This document shows, in pieces, positions 8,317 through 16,058 of a stretch of 58,205 bases of DNA. The notes beneath the pieces were generated by a model. That model ran no database searches, was not told where the DNA came from, and worked only from the letters and a program-made list of their open reading frames with translations. The stretch lies in NCBI RefSeq assembly GCF_002283365.1, contig NZ_MQWD01000001.1, positions 1,890,709 to 1,948,913 on the forward strand, in the 5' to 3' direction. Each line of letters opens with the position of its first letter. Position 1 is the stretch's first letter. The translations under genes were made by a program, and so were the position numbers. The DNA comes from Rubrivirga marina (lineage in GTDB: Bacteria > Bacteroidota > Rhodothermia > Rhodothermales > Rubricoccaceae).

Positions 8317-8838
8317 ATGTCCAGCTACAACCTTCCCGGCTACGGCGACGCCTGCCTCTGCGGGAGCTACGGCCCCTGCCGATGCCCGCCCGAGCCCGAC
8401 GCCGACGCGTACCACCAGGCGTCGTACGAGGCCGGCTACGGCCACTGCACGGCCGACGGCTACGACGAGCGCCCGCTGACCGAGTGGGTCTACCGAACCG
8501 GGTACCGCGTCCGCTACGACCGCGGTCCCGACGGGCGCCCGCGCGCGACGCACGTCATGACGGCGCTTCGGTTCGCCGCGTTCACGTGGCGCCACGGCCA
8601 CCGGTCCGAGGCGGCCTACTCCGTGTGGTTCGAGCGCCAGTACAGGTTCGACCTCGCGTCGTACCTCATGGGCTACGACGACGCGGGGGCCGGCCTGCCG
8701 AGCGCGGTCGACGATCCCGAGCGCCACCGGCTCTGCGCCGAGGCCCTCGACGCATACGAGCCCATGCCCGACCTCTACGACGAGCGGCTCGGCCCATGGC
8801 CGGCCCCGGCCGAGGTCGACGACGGGCTCCCGTTCTAG
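8317..8838 (+). CDS. Hypothetical island protein, Tyr/Gly-rich N-terminus
   Basis: 173 aa from ATG 8317. The N-terminus is rich in Tyr, Gly and Cys (YGDACLCGSYGPCRCPPEP), followed by an aromatic helical part (AYHQASYEAGYGH, then TEWVYRTGYRVRYD) and an acidic C-terminus (PAEVDDGLPF). Codon bias matches the neighbours, so it is probably real. The four N-terminal cysteines could bind metal. I do not recognise the family; position next to ArdC and RadC suggests an accessory protein of an integrative or plasmid-derived element. Confidence 0.6.
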   Translation: MSSYNLPGYGDACLCGSYGPCRCPPEPDADAYHQASYEAGYGHCTADGYDERPLTEWVYRTGYRVRYDRGPDGRPRATHVMTALRFAAFTWRHGHRSEAAYSVWFERQYRFDLASYLMGYDDAGAGLPSAVDDPERHRLCAEALDAYEPMPDLYDERLGPWPAPAEVDDGLPF

Positions 8839-8850
8839 ACAGCTGTCTAG
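8835..8850. promoter_or_regulatory. Perfect 16-bp palindrome overlapping a stop codon
   Basis: CTAGACAGCTGTCTAG spans the TAG stop of the preceding gene. A half-copy (CTAGACAG) recurs at 13390 to 13397, upstream of the 67-aa gene. Candidate operator or recombination site; function unknown. Confidence 0.4.
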
Positions 8851-8934
8851 TCACCGACTGCGGCGCCCGCCGCGACGGGCCACGGCCCGGGCTCCCAGAG
8901 AGCCGAATGGGCCGGTCACCGGCCCCCATCACAC

Positions 8935-9014
8935 GACGCCCGCCCCGAGAGATCGAGGCGGGCGTCGCCATGTCTGGCCGGTCGGCCAGATCGCCGAGCC
9001 GGGAGGGTCCCGGC
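8935..9014 (+). promoter_or_regulatory. Three consecutive hairpins in a 5' leader
   Basis: Three stems in a row: GACGCCCGCC/GGCGGGCGTC (8935 to 8966), CTGGCCG/CGGCCAG (8974 to 8989) and GCCGGGA/TCCCGGC (8998 to 9014). They fill the leader of the DUF6166-type gene. They could end the upstream transcript or regulate the downstream one. Confidence 0.4.
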
Positions 9015-9086
9015 CGGCTTCACGGCGCACACGCTGCTCCAACAGCGCGGCGCCTCAACCACGACAGGGGAAGAGGTCCCCACGTC

Positions 9087-10013
9087 ATGTCGAACACCCA
9101 CGATACCACTCACGCCGTACGCCACACGTCCGGCACGCACACTACTCCTGACGAGGCCCACGCGGCCGAGGTCGCCGCGCAGGCCGGCCGGTGGCTCGCC
9201 TTCGCGACCGAGCGGTCCCGGATGCGCCCGGGCACGCTCCTCGCGAAGGCGCTCGCCTCGGCCACGTTCAGCACGCTCCACCGGGCCTCGTCGCTCGCCG
9301 TGCCGAGCAAGCTCGTCGGCACGGCGAAGCACCAGCGCGCGCTGTGGGCCCTCGTCCGGGACCCGGCCGATCCGTGGGCCGAACTGCGCTTGGGCGTCAC
9401 GAACGAGGCGATCACCGCGAGCCTCGGCGACGAGGCCCTCGGGTCAGTCCAGGCCAAGCACGTTCCCTGGGTCCGCCCGCTCGTCCCGTTCGGCCTCACG
9501 GCCCACCTCGCCCGCGTGACCGGGAGCGAGACCGAGGGGTACACGCTCGGCGCCAACGTCGTCCTCGGCCACGTCGGCCGCGCGCTCGACCGGCTCCTCG
9601 ACGCGCTCGGCGGGGCGGACGGTCCGTCCGCCGGCGGCGACGGCGCGACCGCCGAGCCTCCGCCTGCCTCGCTCCGCCTCGTTGTCCGGCCCGAGGCCGA
9701 CGTCCTCCGACCGGGCTACGACGCCCAGGACGTCGTCCTCTACCGGCACCTCGACGGGACGGCCTGCGCCTCCGTCGCCCACATCCCAAGGCACTCGCCG
9801 ACCGGGATCGAATGGGGCTACGCGGGCTCCGGCCCGGCCGACCTCGCCCGGTCCGTCCTCCTCGCGCTGACCGACGAGCCGACGGCCGAGGCGCTCTACC
9901 AGGCCTTCAAGGCGGAGGTCATCGCCCGCGTCCCCCACGCCGGCGGGGTCCTCCGCGCGGCCGACGTCCGGGCCTGGGTCGCCGCCCAGACCGACCGCCC
10001 GACGGCCGCCTAG
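9087..10013 (+). CDS. DUF6166-type protein
   Basis: 308 aa from ATG 9087. The C-terminal 100 residues match what I recall of DUF6166: VVLYRHLDGTACASV, then HSPTGIEWGYAGSGPADLA at about residue 236, then ALYQAFKAEVIARVP. This domain is common in phages and conjugative elements and has no established biochemical role. The N-terminal two thirds, starting MSNTHDTTHAVRHTSGTH, contain a mostly helical part (RWLAFATERSRMRPGT, GTAKHQRALWALVRDPADPW) and are unlike anything I can name. An Ala/Gly linker separates the two. First of a row of three genes with ArdC and RadC, each preceded by a hairpin. Confidence 0.75.
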   Translation: MSNTHDTTHAVRHTSGTHTTPDEAHAAEVAAQAGRWLAFATERSRMRPGTLLAKALASATFSTLHRASSLAVPSKLVGTAKHQRALWALVRDPADPWAELRLGVTNEAITASLGDEALGSVQAKHVPWVRPLVPFGLTAHLARVTGSETEGYTLGANVVLGHVGRALDRLLDALGGADGPSAGGDGATAEPPPASLRLVVRPEADVLRPGYDAQDVVLYRHLDGTACASVAHIPRHSPTGIEWGYAGSGPADLARSVLLALTDEPTAEALYQAFKAEVIARVPHAGGVLRAADVRAWVAAQTDRPTAA

Positions 10014-10033
10014 CTCACTTCTATCCACCGACC

Positions 10034-10071
10034 GAGAGGCCGGCGCTCCCACCGCGGGGCGCCGGCCTCTC
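10034..10071 (+). promoter_or_regulatory. 13-bp intergenic hairpin A, upstream of the ArdC-like gene
   Basis: GAGAGGCCGGCGC pairs with GCGCCGGCCTCTC around a 12-base loop, ending 19 bases before ATG 10091. It is homologous to hairpin B (11059 to 11094): both follow CACCGACCGA, share the loop core and differ by paired compensatory changes. This argues for a conserved RNA or DNA structure rather than chance. Confidence 0.6.
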
Positions 10072-10090
10072 TCCATTTCAGCCAACTCCC

Positions 10091-11005
10091 ATGACCAAGA
10101 ACACACCCGCCCCGAACCAGCTCGCCCTCGGGCTCACGACGCCCGTCCTCTCGGCCGCCCAGCGCGACGCCCGGCCCGACCGACAGACCCGCCTCGACGC
10201 CGCGAAGGCCGTCCTCGCCCGCGGGCTCGCTGGCGTCCGCGACGACCCGAAGGCTCTGGAGGCCTACCTCGCCTTCCGCGCCCGCTTCCACGACTACAGC
10301 CCCCGGAACACCATGCTCATCTTCCTCCAGCGCCCGACGGCGAAGTACTGCATGGGCTTCCGGTCGTGGACGAAGCACGGGCGCCGGGTCCGGAAGGGCG
10401 AGCGCGGGATCACGGTCCTCGCGCCGATCCTCCGCCGGCCCACGACCGAGGAGGTCGCGGTCGGACACGACCCCGACGACCGGGTCCCGGCCGGCTTCCG
10501 GACGGCGACGACGTTCGATTACCTCCAGACGGAGGCGACCCGCGACGACGCGCTCGTCTACACGCCGCCGATCCCCCGTCTCGACGCCGACGGGCCCGAC
10601 GGCCTGCTGGCTCGCCTTGAGGCCACCGCACGGGCCCTCGGCTACACGGTGACCTACACCGAGGCCGGGTACGCCGACGGCCGGTGCCGCTTCGCGGACC
10701 GCGTCATCCAGGTCCGCCCTCAGCTCTCGGGGTCCGACCAGTGCGCGGCCCTTTGCCACGAGCTCGCACACGCCGTGGCCCACACGGGGGACCGGGAGAC
10801 GACGAGGGCCTCGAAGGAGCTCCAAGCGGAGGGAGCGGCCTACGTCGCGCTCGCCGCGCTCGGGCTCGACACGGCCCGGGCGAGCCTGCCCTACCTCAAG
10901 GGATGGGGCGACGACGAGCGGATGGCCGCGGAGCTCGACGCGATCGACCGGATCGCCGGCCGGCTCCTCGCGCTCGTCGACCACGCGACGAAGGTCCCCA
11001 GCTAG
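10091..11005 (+). CDS. ArdC-like antirestriction protein with zincin domain
   Basis: 304 aa. The N-terminal half matches the ArdC ssDNA-binding domain: YSPRNTMLIFLQRPTAKY, then GFRSWTKHGRRVRKGERG and ITVLAPILRR. The C-terminal half is a zinc-metallopeptidase-like domain with an intact HExxH, CHELAHAVAHTGDRETTR (His223, Glu224, His227), then KELQAEGAAYVALAALGLD. ArdC-type proteins protect incoming plasmid or ICE DNA from host restriction or coat ssDNA during transfer; their presence supports a mobile origin for this module. The start is fixed by the hairpin immediately upstream. Confidence 0.88.
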   Translation: MTKNTPAPNQLALGLTTPVLSAAQRDARPDRQTRLDAAKAVLARGLAGVRDDPKALEAYLAFRARFHDYSPRNTMLIFLQRPTAKYCMGFRSWTKHGRRVRKGERGITVLAPILRRPTTEEVAVGHDPDDRVPAGFRTATTFDYLQTEATRDDALVYTPPIPRLDADGPDGLLARLEATARALGYTVTYTEAGYADGRCRFADRVIQVRPQLSGSDQCAALCHELAHAVAHTGDRETTRASKELQAEGAAYVALAALGLDTARASLPYLKGWGDDERMAAELDAIDRIAGRLLALVDHATKVPS

Positions 11006-11058
11006 GGCTCCCCACGCCGGGCGCGCTGCCCGGCATCCCACACTTCCGACCACCGACC

Positions 11059-11094
11059 GACAGGCCGGGCTCCCTCTGCGGGGCCCGGCCTGTC
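11059..11094 (+). promoter_or_regulatory. 12-bp intergenic hairpin B, upstream of radC
   Basis: GACAGGCCGGGC pairs with GCCCGGCCTGTC around a 12-base loop, ending 18 bases before ATG 11113. Compared with hairpin A, G to C and C to G changes in the left arm are matched by complementary changes in the right arm. Confidence 0.6.
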
Positions 11095-11112
11095 GTCGTC
11101 TCCGACATCCCC

Positions 11113-11673
11113 ATGACTACCAACCAAGCCCATCACACGAACACGTGTTCGTCCTCCACGCGCCCCGAGCCGACCGGCCTCGGGCGCACGCTCGACCTGT
11201 TCACCCTGCCCGTCGATCCTCCACTGATCGACATGCCTCGCCTCGACGTCCCCGTCTTCTCCGTCCGCCTCGTCCGGGAGCGGAGCCACGAGACGGCCGT
11301 CGTCCGGACCCCAGCCGACGCCGCTCGACTCTGCTGCGAGCTCCTCGACGGGTTCGACCGGGAGGTCTTCCTCGCCGTCGCGCTCTCGACGTCCAGCCGC
11401 GTCATCGGCGCCCACGTCTGCCACGTCGGGACGGTCGACGCGAGCGTGGCCAGCCCGCGCGAGGTCTTCCGGTTCTGCTTGTTGTGCAACGCCCGGTCGG
11501 TCCTCGTCGCCCACAACCACCCGTCGGGGAGCCTCGAGCCGTCGCGGGCCGACGTGGTCGTGAGCAAGCAGCTCAAGGCGGCCGGAGAGGCCGTCGGCGT
11601 CGGGCTCGTCGACTCGCTCGTTGTCGGCTACGACGGACGGTACACGTCGCTCGTCGATCGGGGACTTCTGTGA
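11113..11673 (+). CDS. radC: RadC-family JAB/MPN domain protein
   Basis: 186 aa. The JAMM metal-binding motif is complete: AHNHPSGSLEPSRAD with His134, His136 and Asp147. Flanking family features include TSSRVIGAHVCHVGTVDAS and DSLVVGYDGRYTSLVDRG. It lacks the N-terminal helix-hairpin-helix of long chromosomal RadC, which is usual for the short forms on mobile elements and prophages. The biochemical role of RadC is unsettled. The first 40 residues are poorly conserved and hold the second 14-bp palindrome; a later start at ATG 11233 is possible, but spacing from hairpin B favours 11113. Confidence 0.88.
   Translation: MTTNQAHHTNTCSSSTRPEPTGLGRTLDLFTLPVDPPLIDMPRLDVPVFSVRLVRERSHETAVVRTPADAARLCCELLDGFDREVFLAVALSTSSRVIGAHVCHVGTVDASVASPREVFRFCLLCNARSVLVAHNHPSGSLEPSRADVVVSKQLKAAGEAVGVGLVDSLVVGYDGRYTSLVDRGLL
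11138..11151. promoter_or_regulatory. Perfect 14-bp palindrome, copy 2
   Basis: CGAACACGTGTTCG, identical to 7705 to 7718. It falls in codons 9 to 13 of radC if the start is 11113, or in its 5' leader if translation begins at ATG 11233. Confidence 0.45.
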
Positions 11674-11870
11674 CAAAGCGTTGACGGGGGCGGCGCAAAC
11701 GACCCCGGAGACGGCCGGCCGGCCCGGCTCGAACGGTCTCCACTCCATGATGCGCCCTTGAGGCCTTAGGGGTCCTCAGTGGGTGAAGCGTGATGGGCGA
11801 TTTGCGTGGCCCGGGAGGCCTCGTGACCGTCCCCTTGCGTCATGATATCGGCCCCACCAGGAGAACCACC

Positions 11871-12596
11871 GTGCCCGACCTGTCGACCGTCCCCACTCCC
11901 ATCGCGCTCGCCGCCCTCCTCCGACCCGGCGAGCGGGCCCTCCGCATCCCCGGTGCCTCCCGGTATTGGGCCACCGACCGCGGCCGCGTGTTCTCGACCG
12001 CGCGCGGCCTCCGTGAGATCAGGCCCTATGCCAAGCCGTCCAAGCGGTACCTCCAAGTGGACGTCTGGTTCGACGGCCCGGACGGGACGACCCGGAGGCG
12101 CGTCGTGTTCGTCCACGTCCTCGTCATGAGCGCGTTCGTCGGGCCCCGGCCGACCACGCCCGGCGTGGCCTACGACGTCGACCACGTCGACGGCGACCGA
12201 CAGAACAACCGGATCGCCAACCTCCGCTACATCCCGAAGGCCGAGAACGTCGGGCGCGCGATGCGCTCGGCGGCCCGGGACGGCCGTCACCCGACGGCGA
12301 AGCTCTCGCCGGCCGACGTCTGGACGCTCCGGTGCCGGGCCCACGACGAGGGGACGGCGCCGGTCGTGGCGGACGCGGCCGACGAGCTCGGCATGTCCGT
12401 CGCCGCCGTCCGCGCGGCGATCTCGGGCCGGTCCTGGCGGTGGGTCCCCGACCCGTCGGACCGCCCCGGCGTGGAGGCGCTCGCCCGCTCGCTGGGGGTC
12501 GACGCCGACGAGGCCCGCCGTCTCCTCGACCTGTCGCCGTTCGTGCGCCCAGCCGTCCGCGTGATCCCGTTCCGGTCGGCCTCCCAGGCCGCGTGA
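11871..12596 (+). CDS. HNH endonuclease with C-terminal HTH-like region
   Basis: 241 aa. GTG at 11871 is chosen because AGGAGA stands 6 bases upstream, one of the few clear Shine-Dalgarno sites here; upstream ATG 11793 is open but lacks conserved sequence. Residues 30 to 125 form a NUMOD/HNH-type nuclease: YWATDRGRVFSTARGLREI, then VHVLVMSAFVGPRP, then the catalytic DVDHVDGDRQNNRIANLRY. The C-terminal third (LSPADVWTLRCR, then ADELGMSVAAVRAAISGRSW) resembles the helix-turn-helix tail of phage and intron-type HNH enzymes. Such genes are often selfish homing endonucleases; no intron is visible here. Confidence 0.83.
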   Translation: MPDLSTVPTPIALAALLRPGERALRIPGASRYWATDRGRVFSTARGLREIRPYAKPSKRYLQVDVWFDGPDGTTRRRVVFVHVLVMSAFVGPRPTTPGVAYDVDHVDGDRQNNRIANLRYIPKAENVGRAMRSAARDGRHPTAKLSPADVWTLRCRAHDEGTAPVVADAADELGMSVAAVRAAISGRSWRWVPDPSDRPGVEALARSLGVDADEARRLLDLSPFVRPAVRVIPFRSASQAA

Positions 12597-12653
12597 CCGT
12601 AATCGGTGGCCGGCCAAACACCGGCGTGGTCGCCTGAGCTGATGCCCACAGCG

Positions 12654-12675
12654 GGAGTGCACAGCTGTGCACTCC
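12654..12675. promoter_or_regulatory. Perfect 22-bp palindrome upstream of HTH gene
   Basis: Eleven-base arm GGAGTGCACAG followed directly by its exact complement CTGTGCACTCC, with no spacer. It lies 75 bases upstream of the HTH regulator and downstream of the HNH gene. Probable operator for the adjacent regulator, or a resolution or replication site. Confidence 0.55.
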
Positions 12676-12714
12676 AGGCGGGCGTTCGCGGAGAATCTAA
12701 CCCCCCACAGTCCC

Positions 12715-12734
12715 CGTGGTGCTATCTTACCACG
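12715..12734. promoter_or_regulatory. CGTGGT-N8-ACCACG inverted repeat
   Basis: Six-base arms separated by eight bases, ending 15 bases before ATG 12750. Placement fits autoregulation of the HTH gene. Confidence 0.4.
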
Positions 12735-12749
12735 TGAGCCCGTAGCCCT

Positions 12750-13328
12750 ATGACTTACCGTTCCAACGACGCCGAAGTCGGCCGCCTCGCCCGCTTGCTC
12801 CGGGAGGAGCTCGGGCTCTCGCTGGCCGAGACCGGGGCGAGGATCGGGGCCGACCGGTCGAACCTGAGTAAGGCCGAGCGGGGCTTCCCGGGGTTCGGCT
12901 CGATCGCCCGCCGCGCGCTCGAGGAGCTCGCCGTGCTCCGGGAGGTGGAGAAGGGGAAGGGGCCTGAGGACGTCGTCCGGCGGCGGTCGCGCGTCCGCGT
13001 CGTCGTCCAACTCCCGCGGGTCGTCGACGACCTCGTCGACCGGCTCCGCGAGCCCGACCGCGGGGCCCGGTTCCTCGCGCTCCGCGAGGCGTTCGGGCGT
13101 GAGGGGATCGACGTCGCCCGCGACCCCGACCGACCGTCGGCCGCGGCGATAGGGGCACACGGCACCGTCGACCTCGACACCCTCGTCGTCCGGCTCGCAA
13201 GAGCGGACGGGGCCCGCTCGCTCCTCGCGTACCAGGGCCCGCGCGAGCCCCACCGCCTCCACGAGCACATCGACCGGTTCGCCGAGCGCGTGCTCGACCT
13301 CATCCCACCCCAGAACCGACCCCACTAA
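12750..13328 (+). CDS. XRE-type HTH protein
   Basis: 192 aa. Residues 8 to 62 form a Cro/C1-type helix-turn-helix: RLARLLREELGLSLAETGAR, then IGADRSNLSKAERGFPGF. The rest (VRVVVQLPRVVDDLVDRLRE to the C-terminus) is charged and helical, without a recognised domain. Two inverted repeats stand in its upstream region and a strong hairpin follows its stop, so it looks like a self-contained regulatory unit. It may control the plasmid-like genes around it, including the polymerase-like gene downstream. Confidence 0.78.
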   Translation: MTYRSNDAEVGRLARLLREELGLSLAETGARIGADRSNLSKAERGFPGFGSIARRALEELAVLREVEKGKGPEDVVRRRSRVRVVVQLPRVVDDLVDRLREPDRGARFLALREAFGREGIDVARDPDRPSAAAIGAHGTVDLDTLVVRLARADGARSLLAYQGPREPHRLHEHIDRFAERVLDLIPPQNRPH

Positions 13329-13333
13329 CGCCA

Positions 13334-13364
13334 GGGGGCCAGCAGGTTGCAGCTGCTGGCCCCC
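13334..13364 (+). terminator. 12-bp stem hairpin after HTH gene
   Basis: GGGGGCCAGCAG pairs with CTGCTGGCCCCC around a 7-base loop, six bases after the stop codon. No T-run follows, so termination would be stem-dependent or the hairpin protects the mRNA end. Confidence 0.5.
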
Positions 13365-13430
13365 ACGCATGGCACCTGCCGAGTCATCACTAGACAGCCG
13401 GTCTCCGCACTGCGGGGACGAGGTCCTACC

Positions 13431-13634
13431 ATGCCCGACACCGACGCGGAGCCCGACGCCCGGTTCCATCCGACCACGACGCTCGACACGACCAATCCGC
13501 CGGTCGGCGAGCCCCTCAGCCCGAGGCCCGCGGGCCGCCGGCGGGCGCGTATGGAGGCCCCTGGCAGGCCCGCCGTGAAGGCCGTCACGCGGCGCCCGGA
13601 CTGGCCGCGCCCCGGCCACAGCCCCGAGGACTGA
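13431..13634 (+). CDS. Small basic protein coupled to the polymerase-like gene
   Basis: 67 aa starting MPDTDAEPDARFHPTTTLDT, with a basic, proline-rich C-terminus (RPAGRRRARMEAPGRP). Its stop overlaps the next start (TGATG), implying translational coupling. A half-copy of the 16-bp palindrome lies about 35 bases upstream. No family recognised; likely disordered. Coding status rests on coupling and codon bias only. Confidence 0.45.
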   Translation: MPDTDAEPDARFHPTTTLDTTNPPVGEPLSPRPAGRRRARMEAPGRPAVKAVTRRPDWPRPGHSPED

Positions 13635-16054
13635 TGGCCGCCACGAACGAGGGCCGCCCCGTCCCGACGCCCCGCGGGAACGCCCGTCGGAGTGGGGACC
13701 GGCGAAAGCCGCGCGAGGACGTCCAGCGTGAGAGGCTGGCGCGCGCCCAGGCGGCCTCCGAGATCGAAGAGAGCGTGTACGTCGAGGTTCGGGGCGACCC
13801 GAGCCGTTGGCAACTGGAGGTCGCGTACACCGTCGATGGATGTCCGGACCTCGTCGCGTTCTACGACGCCGTCCGCGGCCGGTGGCGGCCGAAGGGGGAC
13901 ACCCGATGGCGGGAGGCCCGGACGGTCGTCGCGTTCCTCGACGCGTTCGCGCCCGGAGCCATCCCCGCCGGAGAGAGGCCGTGGCTGCCGGACTACGGAT
14001 ACCTGCACCTGAACGACCCAGGGAGCTGGAACCCCCAACTCGCGGCCCGGCTGGCGGCGCGCGAGGCCCGCCAGCGGGAGTGCGGTGTCCTCGGGTCGGA
14101 GCCGAAGCCAACCCAGACCCACCCCCTCCCGCGGGCGGTGGTCCTCACCCCCCGGCGGGAAGGCCCCCCCGCCGCGACGGGCGAACCGTCGACGGGCCCG
14201 CCGCCGGAGGCCCCCGAAGGCCCTGCGAAGACCCCGCCGGACAGCGCCGGCACCTCGGACGCCCGCGCGCGCGCGACCCGCCGGTCCGGGCGACCGGGGG
14301 ACAGGGGTAGGGAGGGGGCCGGCGGGCGGGGCGGCCGGAGGGCAGGGGAGGGGACGCTAGTTGGGGATCTGGAGGTCAGTGGCCGACACCAAACCGACGA
14401 GAAGGGGGGCCTACGGGCCGATCCCGAAGCCCAAACCGGGGTGTCACGAAACCCGGAAAGGGTCGAGGCCCCGGCGGGACCGACCGGGTATGTCCCGACG
14501 TCGGCCCCCGGCCTCCGGAGCCAACACGACCTCGTCGTCGGCCTCGTGAAGGGGCTCCCCTTCGAGCGTCCCGAGCTCGTCGGGCCGGCCACGAAGCTGC
14601 TCGTCCACGTCCTCCGGACGGGCCGCGCCAAGGACGGTTTCTGGGTGCCCGTCAGCTGCCGGCTCATCGAGGAGGCGACCGGCGAACACAACACGTCGGT
14701 CGTGTGGCGGCCGCTCGAGGAGGCCGGGGTCCTCGAGGTCCGACCGGAGGACCGCGAGCGCGGGCGCTCCCGGGAGTTCCGCGCTCGGGAGGACGTCGCC
14801 GACGAGTTCCTCCGGCTCGGGGCCACGTCGAGCGGGCGGCACGTCGACCTCTACACCGGAAGGCGGTCCCGGACGACGCGCAGGGTCCGCAAGACCTACA
14901 GCGACGGGAGGCCCATCCCGACCCTCATCGTCGACGCCCTCGAGGCCCTCGCCGAGAACGGGTGCCCGGTCGACTTGGCGCGGGGCCAGGCGGTCGTCGA
15001 CCGACGGCGCGCAGAGTACGAGGCCGCTAGAGACGAGTGGACCGCCGCCGGCCGGCCGGAGGAGGGCGACCTAGCGACGGCGTACAGGAGGGCCCGGGGC
15101 CGATGGACGACCGACGCCAAGTGCTGGGGGGAGGTCCGCTCCGGTCTCACCGGCGAGCGCGACGGTGTCCACTGGTACCGGCCGGCGTTCGCCCGCGACC
15201 CGCAGATGTCCGGGCGTGTCACGGAGCGCGGCGGGCTCCAGAACGCGAGCCGCCTCCTGAAGCACGAGGCGCTCTCGCCGCTCCGGGCGAGCCACGACGT
15301 CCGGAACCACGACCTCTCGTCGTCGCAGCCGTGGGGCCTCGTCCAAGAGTTCGAGGACGCGGGGGTCGACACGGCGTGGCTCCTGGAGTATCTCGCGTCG
15401 GACAAGGCGGACTTCGCCGAGCGGGCCTTCGGCGACCGGAGCGAGAGGACCGTCCGCCTGCTGAAGGACTCCTTCCTCGCGCTCGTGATGGGGGCCCGGC
15501 TCCCGACGTGGCTCGAGGATCGGGTGCCCCACTTCAAGGACGGCGCCCGGGTGAGGCCCGAGCTCCCAGCCATCGCGCGGTACGTCCGCGACCGGTTCGG
15601 CGGCGGGGCACCGACGGACGAGGCCCGGCGGGCGCTGGACGGGTTCCGCGCCGTCGTCGCGCCGTTCGTCGCGCGCCGCGACGAGTGGCTCGCCTCGTTG
15701 GAGCGCCGGGTCCTCCACGGCGACCTCCGCGTCGGTGGGCGCGGCGGGAACTGGGTCCGGAACGCCGCGGGCGTCACGCTGAACACCGACGCGTACTCGG
15801 GGTGGGAGCTCCGGAGCCAGCTGTCCGCTTTCGTGCTTCAGGGACGCGAGTCGAGCTTCATCCATCACCTCACGCTCCTCGGCGAAGACCACGGCTTCGT
15901 CCCCGTGTCAGGCCAACACGACGGGCTGGTGACGATCGGCGAGGTGCCCGAGGCGGCCGTCGAGGAGGCGAAGCGGCGGTCGGGGCTCCGCTACGCGGAC
16001 CTCAGGGAGAAGCGGTACCACCCCGACCTGCCCGTCCCCGGGCTCGACGACTGA
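13634..16054 (+). CDS. Large protein with winged-helix region and family-A polymerase-like motifs
   Basis: 806 aa. Residues 1 to 145 are an uncharacterised globular part; about 145 to 290 is a Pro/Gly/Arg-rich linker; about 300 to 400 looks like a winged helix (GFWVPVSCRLIEEATGEH, then VVWRPLEEAGVLEVRPED). The C-terminal part has, in family-A polymerase order, NHDLSSSQPWGL (Asp560, motif A-like), RTVRLLKDSFLALVMGA (Lys611, motif B-like), LQGRESSFIHHL (about 736, like the QG-x-A region) and GQHDGLVTIG (His762-Asp763, motif C-like). I infer a divergent DNA polymerase or replication protein of an extrachromosomal element. I know of no described family to which it clearly belongs. It is coupled to the small gene upstream and followed five bases later by an HNH gene. 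Confidence 0.6.
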   Translation: MAATNEGRPVPTPRGNARRSGDRRKPREDVQRERLARAQAASEIEESVYVEVRGDPSRWQLEVAYTVDGCPDLVAFYDAVRGRWRPKGDTRWREARTVVAFLDAFAPGAIPAGERPWLPDYGYLHLNDPGSWNPQLAARLAAREARQRECGVLGSEPKPTQTHPLPRAVVLTPRREGPPAATGEPSTGPPPEAPEGPAKTPPDSAGTSDARARATRRSGRPGDRGREGAGGRGGRRAGEGTLVGDLEVSGRHQTDEKGGLRADPEAQTGVSRNPERVEAPAGPTGYVPTSAPGLRSQHDLVVGLVKGLPFERPELVGPATKLLVHVLRTGRAKDGFWVPVSCRLIEEATGEHNTSVVWRPLEEAGVLEVRPEDRERGRSREFRAREDVADEFLRLGATSSGRHVDLYTGRRSRTTRRVRKTYSDGRPIPTLIVDALEALAENGCPVDLARGQAVVDRRRAEYEAARDEWTAAGRPEEGDLATAYRRARGRWTTDAKCWGEVRSGLTGERDGVHWYRPAFARDPQMSGRVTERGGLQNASRLLKHEALSPLRASHDVRNHDLSSSQPWGLVQEFEDAGVDTAWLLEYLASDKADFAERAFGDRSERTVRLLKDSFLALVMGARLPTWLEDRVPHFKDGARVRPELPAIARYVRDRFGGGAPTDEARRALDGFRAVVAPFVARRDEWLASLERRVLHGDLRVGGRGGNWVRNAAGVTLNTDAYSGWELRSQLSAFVLQGRESSFIHHLTLLGEDHGFVPVSGQHDGLVTIGEVPEAAVEEAKRRSGLRYADLREKRYHPDLPVPGLDD

Positions 16055-16058
16055 GCCC

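Noticed and set aside
11790-11870. Longer start for the first HNH gene at 11790 or 11793
   Set aside because: The Shine-Dalgarno-like AGGAGA six bases before GTG 11871 and the lack of conserved residues upstream favour the shorter form.
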